Of a DNA stretch of 41,522 bases, positions 8,838-18,110 are shown piece by piece. Under the pieces are notes generated by a model. The model made no database searches and was not told the DNA's origin. It worked only from the letters and a program-made list of their open reading frames with translations. The DNA comes from a candidate division CSSED10-310 bacterium. GTDB lineage: Bacteria > CSSED10-310. The DNA is taken from the NCBI GenBank assembly GCA_003558985.1, contig PWNJ01000010.1, forward strand, positions 1-41,522. The letters are read 5' to 3'. A program made the translations under genes and the position numbers. Position 1 is the first letter of the stretch, and each line of letters starts with the position of its first letter.

Positions 8838-9770
8838 ATGACAATCAGGCCTGTTATGATGTGTTTTGTATTTGTTTTTATGATTGTTTTACCATTTGGA
8901 GTATTAGCTGTGGAATTCAATGAACTGACTGCGGAGGAACAGAGGATTATTCTTCAGAAGGGCACGGAGCGTCCTTTTACCGGGGAATACTGGAATCACC
9001 AGGAGAAGGGAACATATATCTGCAGGCGTTGCAACACACCGTTATATCGCTCAGGTGACAAATTTGATTCAGGATGCGGCTGGCCGAGTTTTGATGATGA
9101 GGTGCCCGGTACAGTCAAGCGTGCTCCTGACCCGGACGGAAGACGGACCGAAATTTTGTGTGCCGCCTGTGACGGGCATCTGGGTCATGTTTTTAAAGGC
9201 GAAAAACTGACTTCCAAAAACACGCGTCACTGTGTTAATTCACTTTCGATACGATTTGTACCGCATAATGAAACGCTGCCATCGCCTAAAATCGGCAGAG
9301 CAATTTTCGCTGGAGGGTGCTTTTGGGGTGTTGAGCATTTGTTCAGTCAGCAGGAAGGTGTTTTACGAGCTGTCTCGGGATATACTGGAGGACACAAGGA
9401 GAACCCGACATACCAGGAGGTATGTACTGGAGATACCGGTCATGCAGAAGCGGTTGAAGTATTTTTCGATCCTGAAAAAACAGATTACGAAATGCTGGCA
9501 AAACTGTTTTTTGAAATTCACGATCCAACTCAGAAAAATCGACAGGGTCCAGATGTCGGCACACAATATCGATCGGAAATATTTTATCTGAATGAATCTC
9601 AAAAAGAAACAGCCAAATCTTTGATCAAAGTGCTTGAAGACAAAGGACTAAAGATCAAAACCGGTGTGTCAGAAGCTGGTGTTTTTTGGCCTGCCGAAGA
9701 TTATCATCAGGAATACTATCGAAAACGCGGTTCACAACCATATTGCCACGCAAGAGTTAAGAGGTTTTGA
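8838..9770 (+). CDS. msrBA: Exported bifunctional methionine sulfoxide reductase (MsrB-MsrA fusion)
   Basis: Repairs oxidised methionine; the MsrB domain reduces the R and the MsrA domain the S sulfoxide. The 310-residue product starts with a hydrophobic signal sequence (about residues 7-24), so it probably acts outside the cytoplasm. MsrB comes first, with zinc-binding CxxC pairs at about C62/C65 and C108/C111, a probable resolving Cys80 in SGCGWPSF, and catalytic Cys132 in RHCVNSLS. The MsrA domain begins near 154 with catalytic Cys161 in AGGCFWG. Both active sites use Cys, not Sec. The domain order is B-A. The ATG at 8838 follows an AGGAGGG site. The gene diverges from the HEAT-repeat gene and converges on tldE with a 7-base gap. 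Confidence 0.95.
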   Translation: MTIRPVMMCFVFVFMIVLPFGVLAVEFNELTAEEQRIILQKGTERPFTGEYWNHQEKGTYICRRCNTPLYRSGDKFDSGCGWPSFDDEVPGTVKRAPDPDGRRTEILCAACDGHLGHVFKGEKLTSKNTRHCVNSLSIRFVPHNETLPSPKIGRAIFAGGCFWGVEHLFSQQEGVLRAVSGYTGGHKENPTYQEVCTGDTGHAEAVEVFFDPEKTDYEMLAKLFFEIHDPTQKNRQGPDVGTQYRSEIFYLNESQKETAKSLIKVLEDKGLKIKTGVSEAGVFWPAEDYHQEYYRKRGSQPYCHARVKRF

Positions 9771-9777
9771 AGTCTTC

Positions 9778-11091
9778 TCAGGCAGTTCCGGATACGGATA
9801 CTGAGTCAATCAATATCTCCGGACTGTAAGCAACCGGATTATATTCAACGGTTTTAGTCATTCCCTTGATACGATGAAAATCTTCATAAATGTTTCCAGC
9901 AATCATGGTATCCATGGCTCTGCCCTGTATGATGCCGTCCCTGACATAAAAACCGATACCGACATTCATTGAGTAATGTCCCTGTAGTATATTACCGGAA
10001 TGAAAACCGATAACATCGTTTACTATGATTCCTTCCGGCATCATTGCAACAAGATCTTCAAATGTTTTGTCTCCCGGTGACATAAACAGATTGTTGAAAC
10101 GGGGATTGGGCGCTACCTCGATACCCCGTGTCCACATGGATCGTTTGATTCCATTTCCGGTTGAACCGGTTCCATCTTTTGCACCATTTACCAGGTCAAA
10201 TATGAAATTCCGAAACACTCCGTTTTCGACAATTACTTTTTTTCTTGTTGGCACGCCTTCATCATCAAATGGTGTGCTTCCAGGAGCCCAGTCAGCCGTC
10301 GGGTCATCAGTCAGTGTCACTTCCGGCCCGAAAATCCGCGAGTTTTGCTTGTCAATCAGCGGAGTTACCCCCCGCACTTTCTGGGCGCCATTAGCTCCTT
10401 CCATTATCCGATACAAAATGCTCCATGTCGCCGATGCCCGAAATAAAACCGGCATTTTTCGTGTGGGCACTTTTAGTTCTTTTTCTGACAACCGATTTTC
10501 ATTCATCAGTTCATCAATCGTGTTTTCTGGAAAACGAAAATATCTGCATTGTGTCAGTTCTTTATTGACGCCTTCTTTTGAACGCTGATACATCGATAAC
10601 AAACAAACCGTATACAATGTTTTACGATACGATTCTTCTTTACCGGACGTATTCATGATAGTCACATCCGTGATTTCATTATCGAAATACAGGTTTAACG
10701 GCAGTTCAGGATAACTTTTTTTAACATAATCATAAATTGCCTGGCCATCGCCAGCCATCTGCGCTGGTTCCATATTTTCCAATTCGGGGTCACATATCTT
10801 TCCGCCATGCCCTTTACTGGATTCACCCGGAAAATGGAAGGGAGCTTTCGAACCGAATTCAGCCGCTTTCAAAGCGGCGTCAACCATCCACTTCGGATCT
10901 TCGGTGGATGACCCTTTGACTGTTCCAATGCGCCCGTTTTTTATTACTCGCAATGACACTTCATCCAGATTTCTGTTTATAACATCTGCTTGTCGCCAAT
11001 TGTAAAAATTCACAGGGGATGACTTTTTACGGACATGATAAACTTCAGCCTGATCCGCTTTTTCCGATGCCAGTCTGAATAACTTCTCCAT
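9778..11091 (-). CDS. tldE: TldE/PmbA-family metalloprotease partner subunit
   Basis: 437-residue member of the TldD/PmbA (U62) family, corresponding to the non-metal-binding TldE/PmbA subunit. It has the family N-terminal domain (about 1-120; LRVIKNGRIGTVKGSSTEDP) and C-terminal domain with NGIKRSMWTRG and a GFHSGNILQGHYSMNVGIGFYV stretch. It lacks the HExxxH motif of its neighbour. In E. coli, TldD and TldE form a heterodimeric peptidase that trims unfolded or modified peptides such as microcin B17 precursor and CcdA. The ATG at 11091 has GGAGG inside the end of tldD and lies two bases after that stop, so the pair is coupled. Confidence 0.9.
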   Translation of the reverse strand: MEKLFRLASEKADQAEVYHVRKKSSPVNFYNWRQADVINRNLDEVSLRVIKNGRIGTVKGSSTEDPKWMVDAALKAAEFGSKAPFHFPGESSKGHGGKICDPELENMEPAQMAGDGQAIYDYVKKSYPELPLNLYFDNEITDVTIMNTSGKEESYRKTLYTVCLLSMYQRSKEGVNKELTQCRYFRFPENTIDELMNENRLSEKELKVPTRKMPVLFRASATWSILYRIMEGANGAQKVRGVTPLIDKQNSRIFGPEVTLTDDPTADWAPGSTPFDDEGVPTRKKVIVENGVFRNFIFDLVNGAKDGTGSTGNGIKRSMWTRGIEVAPNPRFNNLFMSPGDKTFEDLVAMMPEGIIVNDVIGFHSGNILQGHYSMNVGIGFYVRDGIIQGRAMDTMIAGNIYEDFHRIKGMTKTVEYNPVAYSPEILIDSVSVSGTA

Positions 11092-11093
11092 GA

Positions 11094-12476
11094 TTATTCG
11101 CCTCCTATAACAACATTTTTAATCAAAACACTGGGACCACCGGTACCGCTCTTTTCCAGCATCTGCATGTCAAACAAGCCGGCTCGGGCTTTTCCGCAAC
11201 CCCCGCCTTCATTCATTTGGAAGTCGTTGCCCACATGAGTTATGTTTTCCAGAGTTTCAAAAACATTTCCGGAAATATTGATATCTTTTACCATTCGCCC
11301 CAGCTTGCCGTTTTTGATCTCATATCCATATTGAGCGCCAAATGTAAAAAGATCCCCCATCGTTTGTCCGCCTTTGCCACCGCACAGATACAAACCGTCC
11401 TCGGCTGCCTGAAGAAGCTGGTCAAATGGTGTTGATCCCTGTTCGATAAAAATATTGGACATTCTGACCTGAGGCATAAACCGGTAATCTGTTGCCCGAT
11501 AATTGCCGGTCAGTTCACCATCGAGCGCTGCAGCCGAAAGACGGGAATGCAACCGTCCGGCAAGCAGTCCCTCTTTTACAAGATATGTTCTGGTTGAGAG
11601 GACACCCTGTTCATCATAACTGTAGGTTCCGCTGGCTCCCGGCCAACTTCCATCGTCAATAATATTCAGGTAGTTACCGCCCATTCTTCGACCTGGTACA
11701 AGCATATCCTGAAGGGATTTATTATTTATCGTATCGTCTGCTTCTGATAAATGACCGAATGCTTCATGGGTAAAAACTCCAGATAAGTCCTGATCTGCAA
11801 CAATGGTGTACACTCCGGGTTTAACAGAAACTGCATCCAAAAGCGATACTGTCAATTCTGCTTTCTTTTCAACATCTGCATGGCGGTTAATCAAACGATC
11901 AAAGTCCGAATCAAAGCCCAATGCTATACCGGCGCTTTCGGTTCGACTGCCATCTTTGGCCATAATTCGAAACGATAGAAAACACTGCACGATATCCTGT
12001 TTAATTTCTGTACCTTCAGAGTTTACATACGTTTCATTTGTGTGATTTTCATAGTATGTACCGAAAGAGATAAACACTTTGGGTACTTTTAAAATAATTG
12101 ACATATATTCACGTGCCAAAGCCACTTTATCATCAAATGACACATCTTGCGGAACCGTTTTCATCACAGGAATGACTGTGTCTTTTACCACTGGCGCTGG
12201 CATGAGTTTGTTAGTTGAGTCAAACCGGGACAGATCAAGCGCGCTGCGGGTTGCGGTTTCAACCGCATCCATCAGTTTTTCGGGCCTTGTAAACGATGCT
12301 GCGGCGTATCCACCGTTTTTCAGCGCTGTAATCCTGCCACCCTTGATTACCGTATTCGAAACACTGTTGATATCCAATTTGTTAAAGGTGATTCTGAGCT
12401 GGCGGGTATCCTCATACTTGGCATCGATATAATCGGCATCCGCCTTTTGTATTGCGTTTTTCAAATGCTGTTTCAT
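11094..12476 (-). CDS. tldD: TldD-family metalloprotease catalytic subunit
   Basis: Zinc-dependent peptidase subunit of the TldD/TldE heterodimer, about 460 residues. The catalytic HExxxH (HEAFGH) is at about residue 237, preceded by VFTHEA and followed by LSEADDT. A C-terminal domain contains GGCGKARAGLFDMQML and VLIKNVVIGGE, typical of TldD. The ATG at 12476 (MKQHLKNAIQKADADYIDA) is chosen because GGAGGA lies about 9 bases upstream; a start at 12521 would add 15 residues without a comparable site. It is followed directly by tldE. Upstream on the same strand, 96 bases away, is a radical SAM/SPASM gene, which may suggest action on a modified peptide (inference only). Confidence 0.92.
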   Translation of the reverse strand: MKQHLKNAIQKADADYIDAKYEDTRQLRITFNKLDINSVSNTVIKGGRITALKNGGYAAASFTRPEKLMDAVETATRSALDLSRFDSTNKLMPAPVVKDTVIPVMKTVPQDVSFDDKVALAREYMSIILKVPKVFISFGTYYENHTNETYVNSEGTEIKQDIVQCFLSFRIMAKDGSRTESAGIALGFDSDFDRLINRHADVEKKAELTVSLLDAVSVKPGVYTIVADQDLSGVFTHEAFGHLSEADDTINNKSLQDMLVPGRRMGGNYLNIIDDGSWPGASGTYSYDEQGVLSTRTYLVKEGLLAGRLHSRLSAAALDGELTGNYRATDYRFMPQVRMSNIFIEQGSTPFDQLLQAAEDGLYLCGGKGGQTMGDLFTFGAQYGYEIKNGKLGRMVKDINISGNVFETLENITHVGNDFQMNEGGGCGKARAGLFDMQMLEKSGTGGPSVLIKNVVIGGE

Positions 12477-12572
12477 ATACTTGTATCCTCCATTCATACC
12501 GAAATTGCGTATATCAGACATTGCTTAAGTATGCCAGCACACTTTTACGGTTTGATAATATTAGGGCAGATA

Positions 12573-13994
12573 TTATGTTTTTGTGAATCTCTGGATGCAT
12601 TGTAATACTTTACGTTCAATGTAGTACAAAGCTTTTATCAGTAAGCCTTCGCGGGCTATAGTATTGCCGGGGTTTCCTGCATTGATTCCGTCAATTACAT
12701 TGCACAGCCTGCATTCTGGAGGGGGTAACCACGTATCAACCATAAAACGAAATAGCCGGAAGCGCCATCCGTTCCATATTTCGAAAAAAGAGGTTTTGTG
12801 CATCGAACCCATGGATCGAATACTGTTACAGCATGGTGTTACTGATCCGTCCGAGCGAATGCTTGGATTTTGCCATGGCTGGAAACATCGCATGGGAATT
12901 CTATTTTTTTGTGGGAGTAAACGTCTTGTTCTGCGAATTCGATTCCATATTCCAGTAGTGTCAAACAATGTATTTGTTTCAAAATGTTTTGGCATCAACA
13001 CCTTGATGTTTAGTGATTTTGCTAATTCTGTCGCTGCATCCATATAGCGATTCCCGCGTTTGGGATCAAGCCGAAGTGTCTGCTTGTCTGCTTCAGGCCC
13101 ACCACAAGGCAAGTAATCCTGTACTGTCAAATCGTCCAGATGAAAAAAATTTATCAGATGCAACATGTCCGGTAATTCCTGAATGTTCATGCGCATCATG
13201 ACAAATGTAATTCTGAAAAGACTGTTGCTGTGACGAATTGATCGGATTCGTTTTATCAGAAAAAGAGTTCTGATCAAATTTTGCCAGTCGCCTCCATGCC
13301 GAATTGTTTCAAAAGTCTGCCTGGACGTGCCGTCTATTGATAAAATGACATTGGCATCATGTTTGACAAGTGCATCAATATGTGCGGCCGACAAAGTTGA
13401 AGTATTTGTGCTGAAATGGATGGTCACATTCAAATCAACAAGATATGACATCAGGTAATGATATAAATGGCTGATTGTCTGCTCACCGAAGCCTGTTACA
13501 GTGACCCACGTCATATTTGGAAGTACCATTTCAATAAGATTACTCAATACTTTTTGATCCAGGTCCATTTTCTTTAAAGGGAAATATGTTCTGCTGCAAT
13601 GAAAACAGGAAAAATTACATTTGGTGGTCAATTCAAGCATCATCATACGTGGCAGTGAGGCCAACCGTCGTTTTCGATTTTCAAATTCTTTACGGTTTAA
13701 AAAGGCGTTTTCTTCCCGTTTGCCAGAATCTGTATAAGACACATCATTTCCGCCCCACAGAAATCTTTTATCGACAGGTTTTTCAAGGTGTTCGATATAT
13801 TCAAGGCCAGCAAACGCATTGTAATTATCTTGCTGAATAGTCAGGGCAGTTTCATAGGCTTTCCGTGCTTCATCACGGGCATTATTCTGAATAAACTCAT
13901 CACCGCGTAAAACGTATTCCTGAGCTTTAGAAGACCAATCTATTTCATGAATAATCTTACCTATTGAATCTGGATATCCGATTATTTTCGACAC
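12573..13994 (-). CDS. Radical SAM protein with SPASM-like C-terminal cysteines
   Basis: Radical S-adenosylmethionine enzyme of about 473 residues. The CxxxCxxC cluster motif is at Cys126, Cys130 and Cys133 (LTTKCNFSCFHCSR). A downstream TGFGEQTISH corresponds to the usual SAM-binding region, and ILSIDGTSRQTFETIRHGG is typical of SPASM relatives. The C-terminal part carries auxiliary-cluster cysteines in MRCFQPW, VTPCCNS and ECRLCNV. The first 80 residues are helical and TPR-like (ARDEARKAYETALTIQQDNYNAF). The GTG at 13994 is preferred because GAGGG lies 6-8 bases upstream; a GTG at 14069 has no site. It could modify a peptide or a small molecule; no precursor-peptide gene is visible beside it. 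Confidence 0.88.
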   Translation of the reverse strand: MSKIIGYPDSIGKIIHEIDWSSKAQEYVLRGDEFIQNNARDEARKAYETALTIQQDNYNAFAGLEYIEHLEKPVDKRFLWGGNDVSYTDSGKREENAFLNRKEFENRKRRLASLPRMMMLELTTKCNFSCFHCSRTYFPLKKMDLDQKVLSNLIEMVLPNMTWVTVTGFGEQTISHLYHYLMSYLVDLNVTIHFSTNTSTLSAAHIDALVKHDANVILSIDGTSRQTFETIRHGGDWQNLIRTLFLIKRIRSIRHSNSLFRITFVMMRMNIQELPDMLHLINFFHLDDLTVQDYLPCGGPEADKQTLRLDPKRGNRYMDAATELAKSLNIKVLMPKHFETNTLFDTTGIWNRIRRTRRLLPQKNRIPMRCFQPWQNPSIRSDGSVTPCCNSIRSMGSMHKTSFFEIWNGWRFRLFRFMVDTWLPPPECRLCNVIDGINAGNPGNTIAREGLLIKALYYIERKVLQCIQRFTKT

Positions 13995-14124
13995 GTTTAA
14001 ACCCTCGTGCAGACTGAAAGAAAATATCAAAGCATTTCTTGCAAAGCAAGCGATCACACCAGATGACACTTGTATGGCAAATAGTAATACAACTAATGAT
14101 ATCCTGAATACGTGCTATATCAGT

Positions 14125-15132
14125 TTATATAACAAGCGCCAGACTTAGCCAGAGCGGCAGGGTTACAAGCGCGGCGATATGGACGATTAATTGTAGCGAG
14201 GACACCAGTTCCCATTCGCCATTGTATCGTCGGGCAATCAGAACATGATTGGTCGCCGGAGGCGCTGCTGCAACAACAATCAAAATGGTATATGCCAGAG
14301 CGGGAAGGTTCAGAACTCCTGTTTTTACAAGCAGATAGACAGCAGCCGGAGCTACAATCAACCGAACCATAATCAGTGGCATGATATACCTCAGGCGCAG
14401 TCGTTCGGTTCGCCGGCTGGAGGCGATCATTCCGCCGAGTATTATCATGGCAAGAGGCGACAGAATTCCTGCCAGATATCCCATAACTGAGAAAACTGTT
14501 TTTAACGGAAGAAAAGCGCCGGGGTCTCCCAGAGCAGCGCTCCGGACCCCCGGAACGAATGTCAGAAGTATTCCGACAAACAGTGAAACAACCGGCGGGT
14601 TAAACATCAGTTTAAGTCGTTCGGAGGTTTCCGGGCGGGATGATCCGCTAAGCAGCAGCACTCCGGCTGTCCACATGAATACAGTTGATGGGAGCGCCGT
14701 GATGGAAATATAGACGATAATTTGATCATGCAGTTCGGATGGCATTACAGCAAGTAAAACCGGGATTGGAAGATAGATACTGTTTGAAATCATGGTCATT
14801 GCCGTGACCGAGTTTTGACGGGACACGGAGCCGCCTGGAAACACACGAAACCAGATGATTCCAAAAGCCCATGAGGCAATAATCCAGCCGGTAGCAACCA
14901 TTGCCAGAGTCATACCCTGGCGAAAAATAGTGAAATCCAGCGAGCGAGCCATCGCCAGGATAAACGAGCAGGGTATGACGATGTTTATCAGAATTCGAGT
15001 CAGGTCAGACAACGACTGTGATGAAATCCATTTCCATCTGACCATCAGATATCCCGACAAAACAAGAATTGCCATTTGACCGATAATATCAAACGATGTA
15101 ATCAGACCGCTGGCAAAAACACCGGTGTGCAT
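14125..15132 (-). CDS. AEC-family (auxin efflux carrier-like) membrane transporter
   Basis: Polytopic inner-membrane protein of 335 residues with about ten predicted helices. The first half includes LTRILINIVIPCSFILAMA and the second half LGGMIASS with LRYIMPLIMVRLIVAPAAVYLLV. This is the pattern of AEC/bile-acid-fold transporters, which in bacteria often carry dicarboxylates such as malate or malonate. The ATG at 15132 has a G-run site about 8 bases upstream. It is co-oriented with the radical SAM and tldDE genes (gap about 130 bases), but the spacing allows independent transcription. A GAGTTA/TAACTC inverted repeat at 15151-15169 precedes it. Substrate not determinable. Confidence 0.88.
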   Translation of the reverse strand: MHTGVFASGLITSFDIIGQMAILVLSGYLMVRWKWISSQSLSDLTRILINIVIPCSFILAMARSLDFTIFRQGMTLAMVATGWIIASWAFGIIWFRVFPGGSVSRQNSVTAMTMISNSIYLPIPVLLAVMPSELHDQIIVYISITALPSTVFMWTAGVLLLSGSSRPETSERLKLMFNPPVVSLFVGILLTFVPGVRSAALGDPGAFLPLKTVFSVMGYLAGILSPLAMIILGGMIASSRRTERLRLRYIMPLIMVRLIVAPAAVYLLVKTGVLNLPALAYTILIVVAAAPPATNHVLIARRYNGEWELVSSLQLIVHIAALVTLPLWLSLALVI

Positions 15133-15320
15133 AGCTTGAACCCCCCCGCTGAGTTAGGACCGTTAACTCTGCGCACACTAGCCCACTTTGCCGTGTTTTT
15201 CAAAGCTGTGCATAGAAAGATTTATGTAAAAGCCGATTTTCTTACAAATGACAAGTCTTGTTTTGAATATCTTGCAATAGGTGTGGAGGAGTGATTCATC
15301 AATATTGGCGCAGGTAAATT

Positions 15321-16454
15321 TTACTCTGCACAGTAGCTAATCCGGTTTTTTTCGATATCGGAAAAGCGTTCTGTCGCCAGAACAATCAATCTGTCAATCA
15401 GTTCAGGATATGCGATTCCAGATGCTGCCCAGAGTTTTGAATACATGCTTATAGCTGTAAAGCCGGGTATCGTGTTGAGTTCATTCAGGTAAAGTTCACC
15501 AGTGGTCCGGTTAACCAGAAAATCAACCCTTGCCATGCCAGCGCCGTCAATGGCTCTAAAAGCACGTATGGCCGTATCACCGATGGTACGGGCCTCCTGG
15601 TCGCCCATATGGGCTGGCACAATCAGATCCGACGCAGCGCTGCCAGAATCAATGTATTTTGCTGTATAATCATAAAATTCGCGTTTCGGGACAATTTCAC
15701 CTGGTTTTGATGCTATGGGTTCATCATTTCCCAGAACAGAAACTTCAATTTCGCGCGGATTGGGCGCAGCCAATTCCACAAGAATTCGTCTGTCAAATTG
15801 AGCTGCAAGACGGATACCCTGAATCAGACCATTTCGGTTTGAACACTTTGATATGCCAACACTGGATCCCATATTGGCAGGTTTGCAAAAGACAGGATAC
15901 TGCAAGGAAGACTCAATCCGAAAAATAACACTGTCGGGATAAGACTCCCATTCACTACGGACAAACGCAACATCCGGAATGACTGGTATGTCATGAGACC
16001 GCATGATTTTTTTAAAAATGATTTTATCCATAGCAACGCTTGATGCCAATACGCCACACCCGACACAGGGTATCCGCGCCAGAGCCAGCATTCCCTGCAC
16101 AGTGCCGTCTTCACCTCCAGGACCGTGAAGGACAGGAAATATAACGTCCGCATTCTTAATAACAGAAGGGAGCGGCAAACGTTGGGATTCCACCATCTCA
16201 AACGATCCGAAAACCGTAGCCTGCCGATCAACGGAAGCGGCGCCGTCCAGTAGTTCAGGATTGGCCTGTTCAATTAACCTTTCCATTGCCCTGCTGCCAC
16301 AAATCCAGTTTCCATCTTGTGTTATTCCCATTGGCAGAACATCATATTTAGTGGATTCCAAAAGTGTTTTCATTACTGATTGAGCTGACTTGAGTGATAC
16401 TTCATGTTCGCCGGAACGTCCGCCAAAAATTACCGCTATAACCTGTTTTGCCAT
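15321..16454 (-). CDS. ddl: D-alanine--D-alanine ligase
   Basis: ATP-grasp ligase that makes D-Ala-D-Ala for peptidoglycan in the cytoplasm; 377 residues, normal length. Motifs: N-terminal FGGRSGEHEVSLKSA, HGPGGEDGTVQGML, the ATP-grasp KPANMGSSVGISK, the omega-loop EFYDYTAKY (the Lys-Tyr pair that favours D-Ala over D-lactate), and the metal-binding ELYLNELNTIPGF. The ATG at 16454 has a strong GGAGGT site about 5 bases upstream. It appears monocistronic: 188 bases separate it from the AEC gene downstream, and upstream it diverges from the YkgJ-type gene. I see no gene in the 15133-15320 gap. Confidence 0.96.
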   Translation of the reverse strand: MAKQVIAVIFGGRSGEHEVSLKSAQSVMKTLLESTKYDVLPMGITQDGNWICGSRAMERLIEQANPELLDGAASVDRQATVFGSFEMVESQRLPLPSVIKNADVIFPVLHGPGGEDGTVQGMLALARIPCVGCGVLASSVAMDKIIFKKIMRSHDIPVIPDVAFVRSEWESYPDSVIFRIESSLQYPVFCKPANMGSSVGISKCSNRNGLIQGIRLAAQFDRRILVELAAPNPREIEVSVLGNDEPIASKPGEIVPKREFYDYTAKYIDSGSAASDLIVPAHMGDQEARTIGDTAIRAFRAIDGAGMARVDFLVNRTTGELYLNELNTIPGFTAISMYSKLWAASGIAYPELIDRLIVLATERFSDIEKNRISYCAE

Positions 16455-16590
16455 CGGTACCTCCAGTAGGGAACAGTTGCAGGGACAATAACCGTTTGAA
16501 GTGTAACAGATTTATTTCGCTGTGTTAAAGCTGATATTTGAAATGTTTAGTCTTTTTTTCGTAAAATATCGATTCTGGAGGTGGCCTATT

Positions 16591-17112
16591 GTGAAGGACA
16601 GTTTTATCAAGCGCACAATCAAAAGAATTGCGTGGTTGCGATATGCTATTGATTTATGGGTCACGCGAAAGGTTATGTATTTGAGGGGAGAGAAACAATA
16701 CGAGCTTCGGGGTAGTTGTAACCGATGTGGCCGGTGTTGTGAACACCCGACTATTCAGATGAGTGATCTGACTTTTCACATGAAACGGTTTAAAAAATGT
16801 GTCATCTGGTGGCAGCAGAAAGTTAATGGATTTGTTTTGGAAAGAGAGAACAAACTGGATGCAACATTGATTTTTACGTGCTCACATTTTGATGAAGATA
16901 CGAAACAGTGTGATTCCTATTCCAGCCGGCCCGGAATGTGCCGGGACTATCCGGTGGGTCAGATATACAGTGTGAACCCAACTTTTTTTGAGGAATGCGG
17001 GTTTTACGCGGTTGACAAACGTGCTGCTTCATTCCGACAAGCGCTGGAAAAAACAGAGTTACCACCTGACAAACTTGAAGACTTGTATAAACGTCTTCAT
17101 CTGAAAGAATAG
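16591..17112 (+). CDS. YkgJ-family cysteine-cluster protein
   Basis: Small cysteine-rich protein of about 173 residues with a probable metal or Fe-S binding site. Key residues are C43, C46, C49 and C50 (SCNRCGRCCEHP), then CSHF, QCDSYSSRPGMCRDYPVG and a late Cys in FEECGFY. This is the CxxCxxCC...C...C pattern of the YkgJ/UPF0153 (Zn- or Fe-chelating) family. The GTG at 16591 is chosen because GGAGGTGG lies 7-8 bases upstream; a GTG at 16522 lacks a site and would add a 23-residue leader. The function of the family is not settled. It converges on the SPFH gene with a 53-base gap. Confidence 0.85.
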   Translation: MKDSFIKRTIKRIAWLRYAIDLWVTRKVMYLRGEKQYELRGSCNRCGRCCEHPTIQMSDLTFHMKRFKKCVIWWQQKVNGFVLERENKLDATLIFTCSHFDEDTKQCDSYSSRPGMCRDYPVGQIYSVNPTFFEECGFYAVDKRAASFRQALEKTELPPDKLEDLYKRLHLKE

Positions 17113-17165
17113 TCAATACAGCCGGATATCCGCAAAAAGTCTCTGAAGGTCAGCAAAATCGACTG

Positions 17166-18092
17166 TTACTTACCCGGCATAGTTTTAAGCAGACTGGTCA
17201 CTGACCCTACCATACCGGCAATATCTGCCAAATTGGATGGTAAAATAAGCGTGTTGGTTTCCTGGGCAAGATTCCCGAATTCCTTAATATATTGCTCCGC
17301 AACACGAAGATTGACAGCTTCTTTTCCTCCGGGAGCTTCTATCACCTCAGCAATTTTCCGAATACCTTCTGCTGTTGCAATCGCTACCAGCTCAATCTCA
17401 CGTGCCCGGCCTTCAGCTTCGTTTATCCGCTTAAGCTTCTCACCTTCTGATTTCTTAATGGCTTCCTGCTTGAAACCCTCCGCGACGTTTATCTTTGCTT
17501 CGCGTTCACCCTGGGATTCAGCAATGGCTGCGCGTTTAGCCCGCTCAGCACGCATCTGTTTTTCCAGCGCATCCTTGACACTTTGAGGAGGAGTGATGTT
17601 CTTGATCTCATATCGGGTAATTTTAACTCCCCAGGGATCAGAAGCCTTGTCAACCGCCTGTATAATCGCATTATTGATCTGTTCACGTTCTTCAAATGTT
17701 TTGTCCAGTTCAAGCTTGCCGATTTCAGAACGCATTGTTGTCTGGGCAAGCTGGGATGAAGCAAACATGTAGTTCTCAATACCATAACTTGCCTTGACAG
17801 CATCAACCACCTGAAGATACAAAACCCCGTCAACTTCAACAGTTATATTGTCGCGTGTGATACATGATTGCGATGGAACATCAATCGCGATTTCTTTTAA
17901 TGAATGTCTATAAGCCACTTTGTCCAGAAACGGTATCAGTATATGAAAACCGGCATCAAGAGTTTTGGCGTATTTGCCAAGTCTTTCAACAATGAATGCC
18001 ATTTTCTGAGGGACTATTCTTGCGGTTTTGAAAACCGCTACAACAATCAGGATGACCAGACCAGCAGCAAAAATTAATCCTATATGTTCCAT
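17166..18092 (-). CDS. SPFH/band-7 domain membrane protein (stomatin/QmcA-like)
   Basis: 308-residue stomatin-like protein with one N-terminal membrane helix (IGLIFAAGLVILIVVAVF) followed by a band-7 domain (IVPQKMAFIVERLGKYAKTL...). After it comes a long Ala/Glu/Arg-rich coiled coil (EKQMRAERAKRAAIAESQGE; about 190-250) and a C-terminal hydrophobic tail. Such proteins form ring-like oligomers in membrane microdomains and are often co-encoded with NfeD. That is so here: nfeD lies 18 bases upstream on the same strand. The ATG at 18092 has a GGAGGT site. Role likely in membrane organisation or protease regulation (family knowledge). Confidence 0.94.
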   Translation of the reverse strand: MEHIGLIFAAGLVILIVVAVFKTARIVPQKMAFIVERLGKYAKTLDAGFHILIPFLDKVAYRHSLKEIAIDVPSQSCITRDNITVEVDGVLYLQVVDAVKASYGIENYMFASSQLAQTTMRSEIGKLELDKTFEEREQINNAIIQAVDKASDPWGVKITRYEIKNITPPQSVKDALEKQMRAERAKRAAIAESQGEREAKINVAEGFKQEAIKKSEGEKLKRINEAEGRAREIELVAIATAEGIRKIAEVIEAPGGKEAVNLRVAEQYIKEFGNLAQETNTLILPSNLADIAGMVGSVTSLLKTMPGK

Positions 18093-18110
18093 AAAACACC
18101 TCCGTTTTTG

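Noticed and set aside
8838-9770. Selenocysteine in MsrA or MsrB
   Set aside because: Both catalytic positions are Cys codons and the frame has no internal UGA.
15151-15169. GAGTTA/TAACTC inverted repeat upstream of the AEC gene
   Set aside because: Six-base arms without other support; mentioned with the gene but not called a regulatory site.
15076-15294. Plus-strand 72-codon ORF between ddl and the AEC gene
   Set aside because: It overlaps the AEC start, has no ribosome binding site and no recognisable domain.
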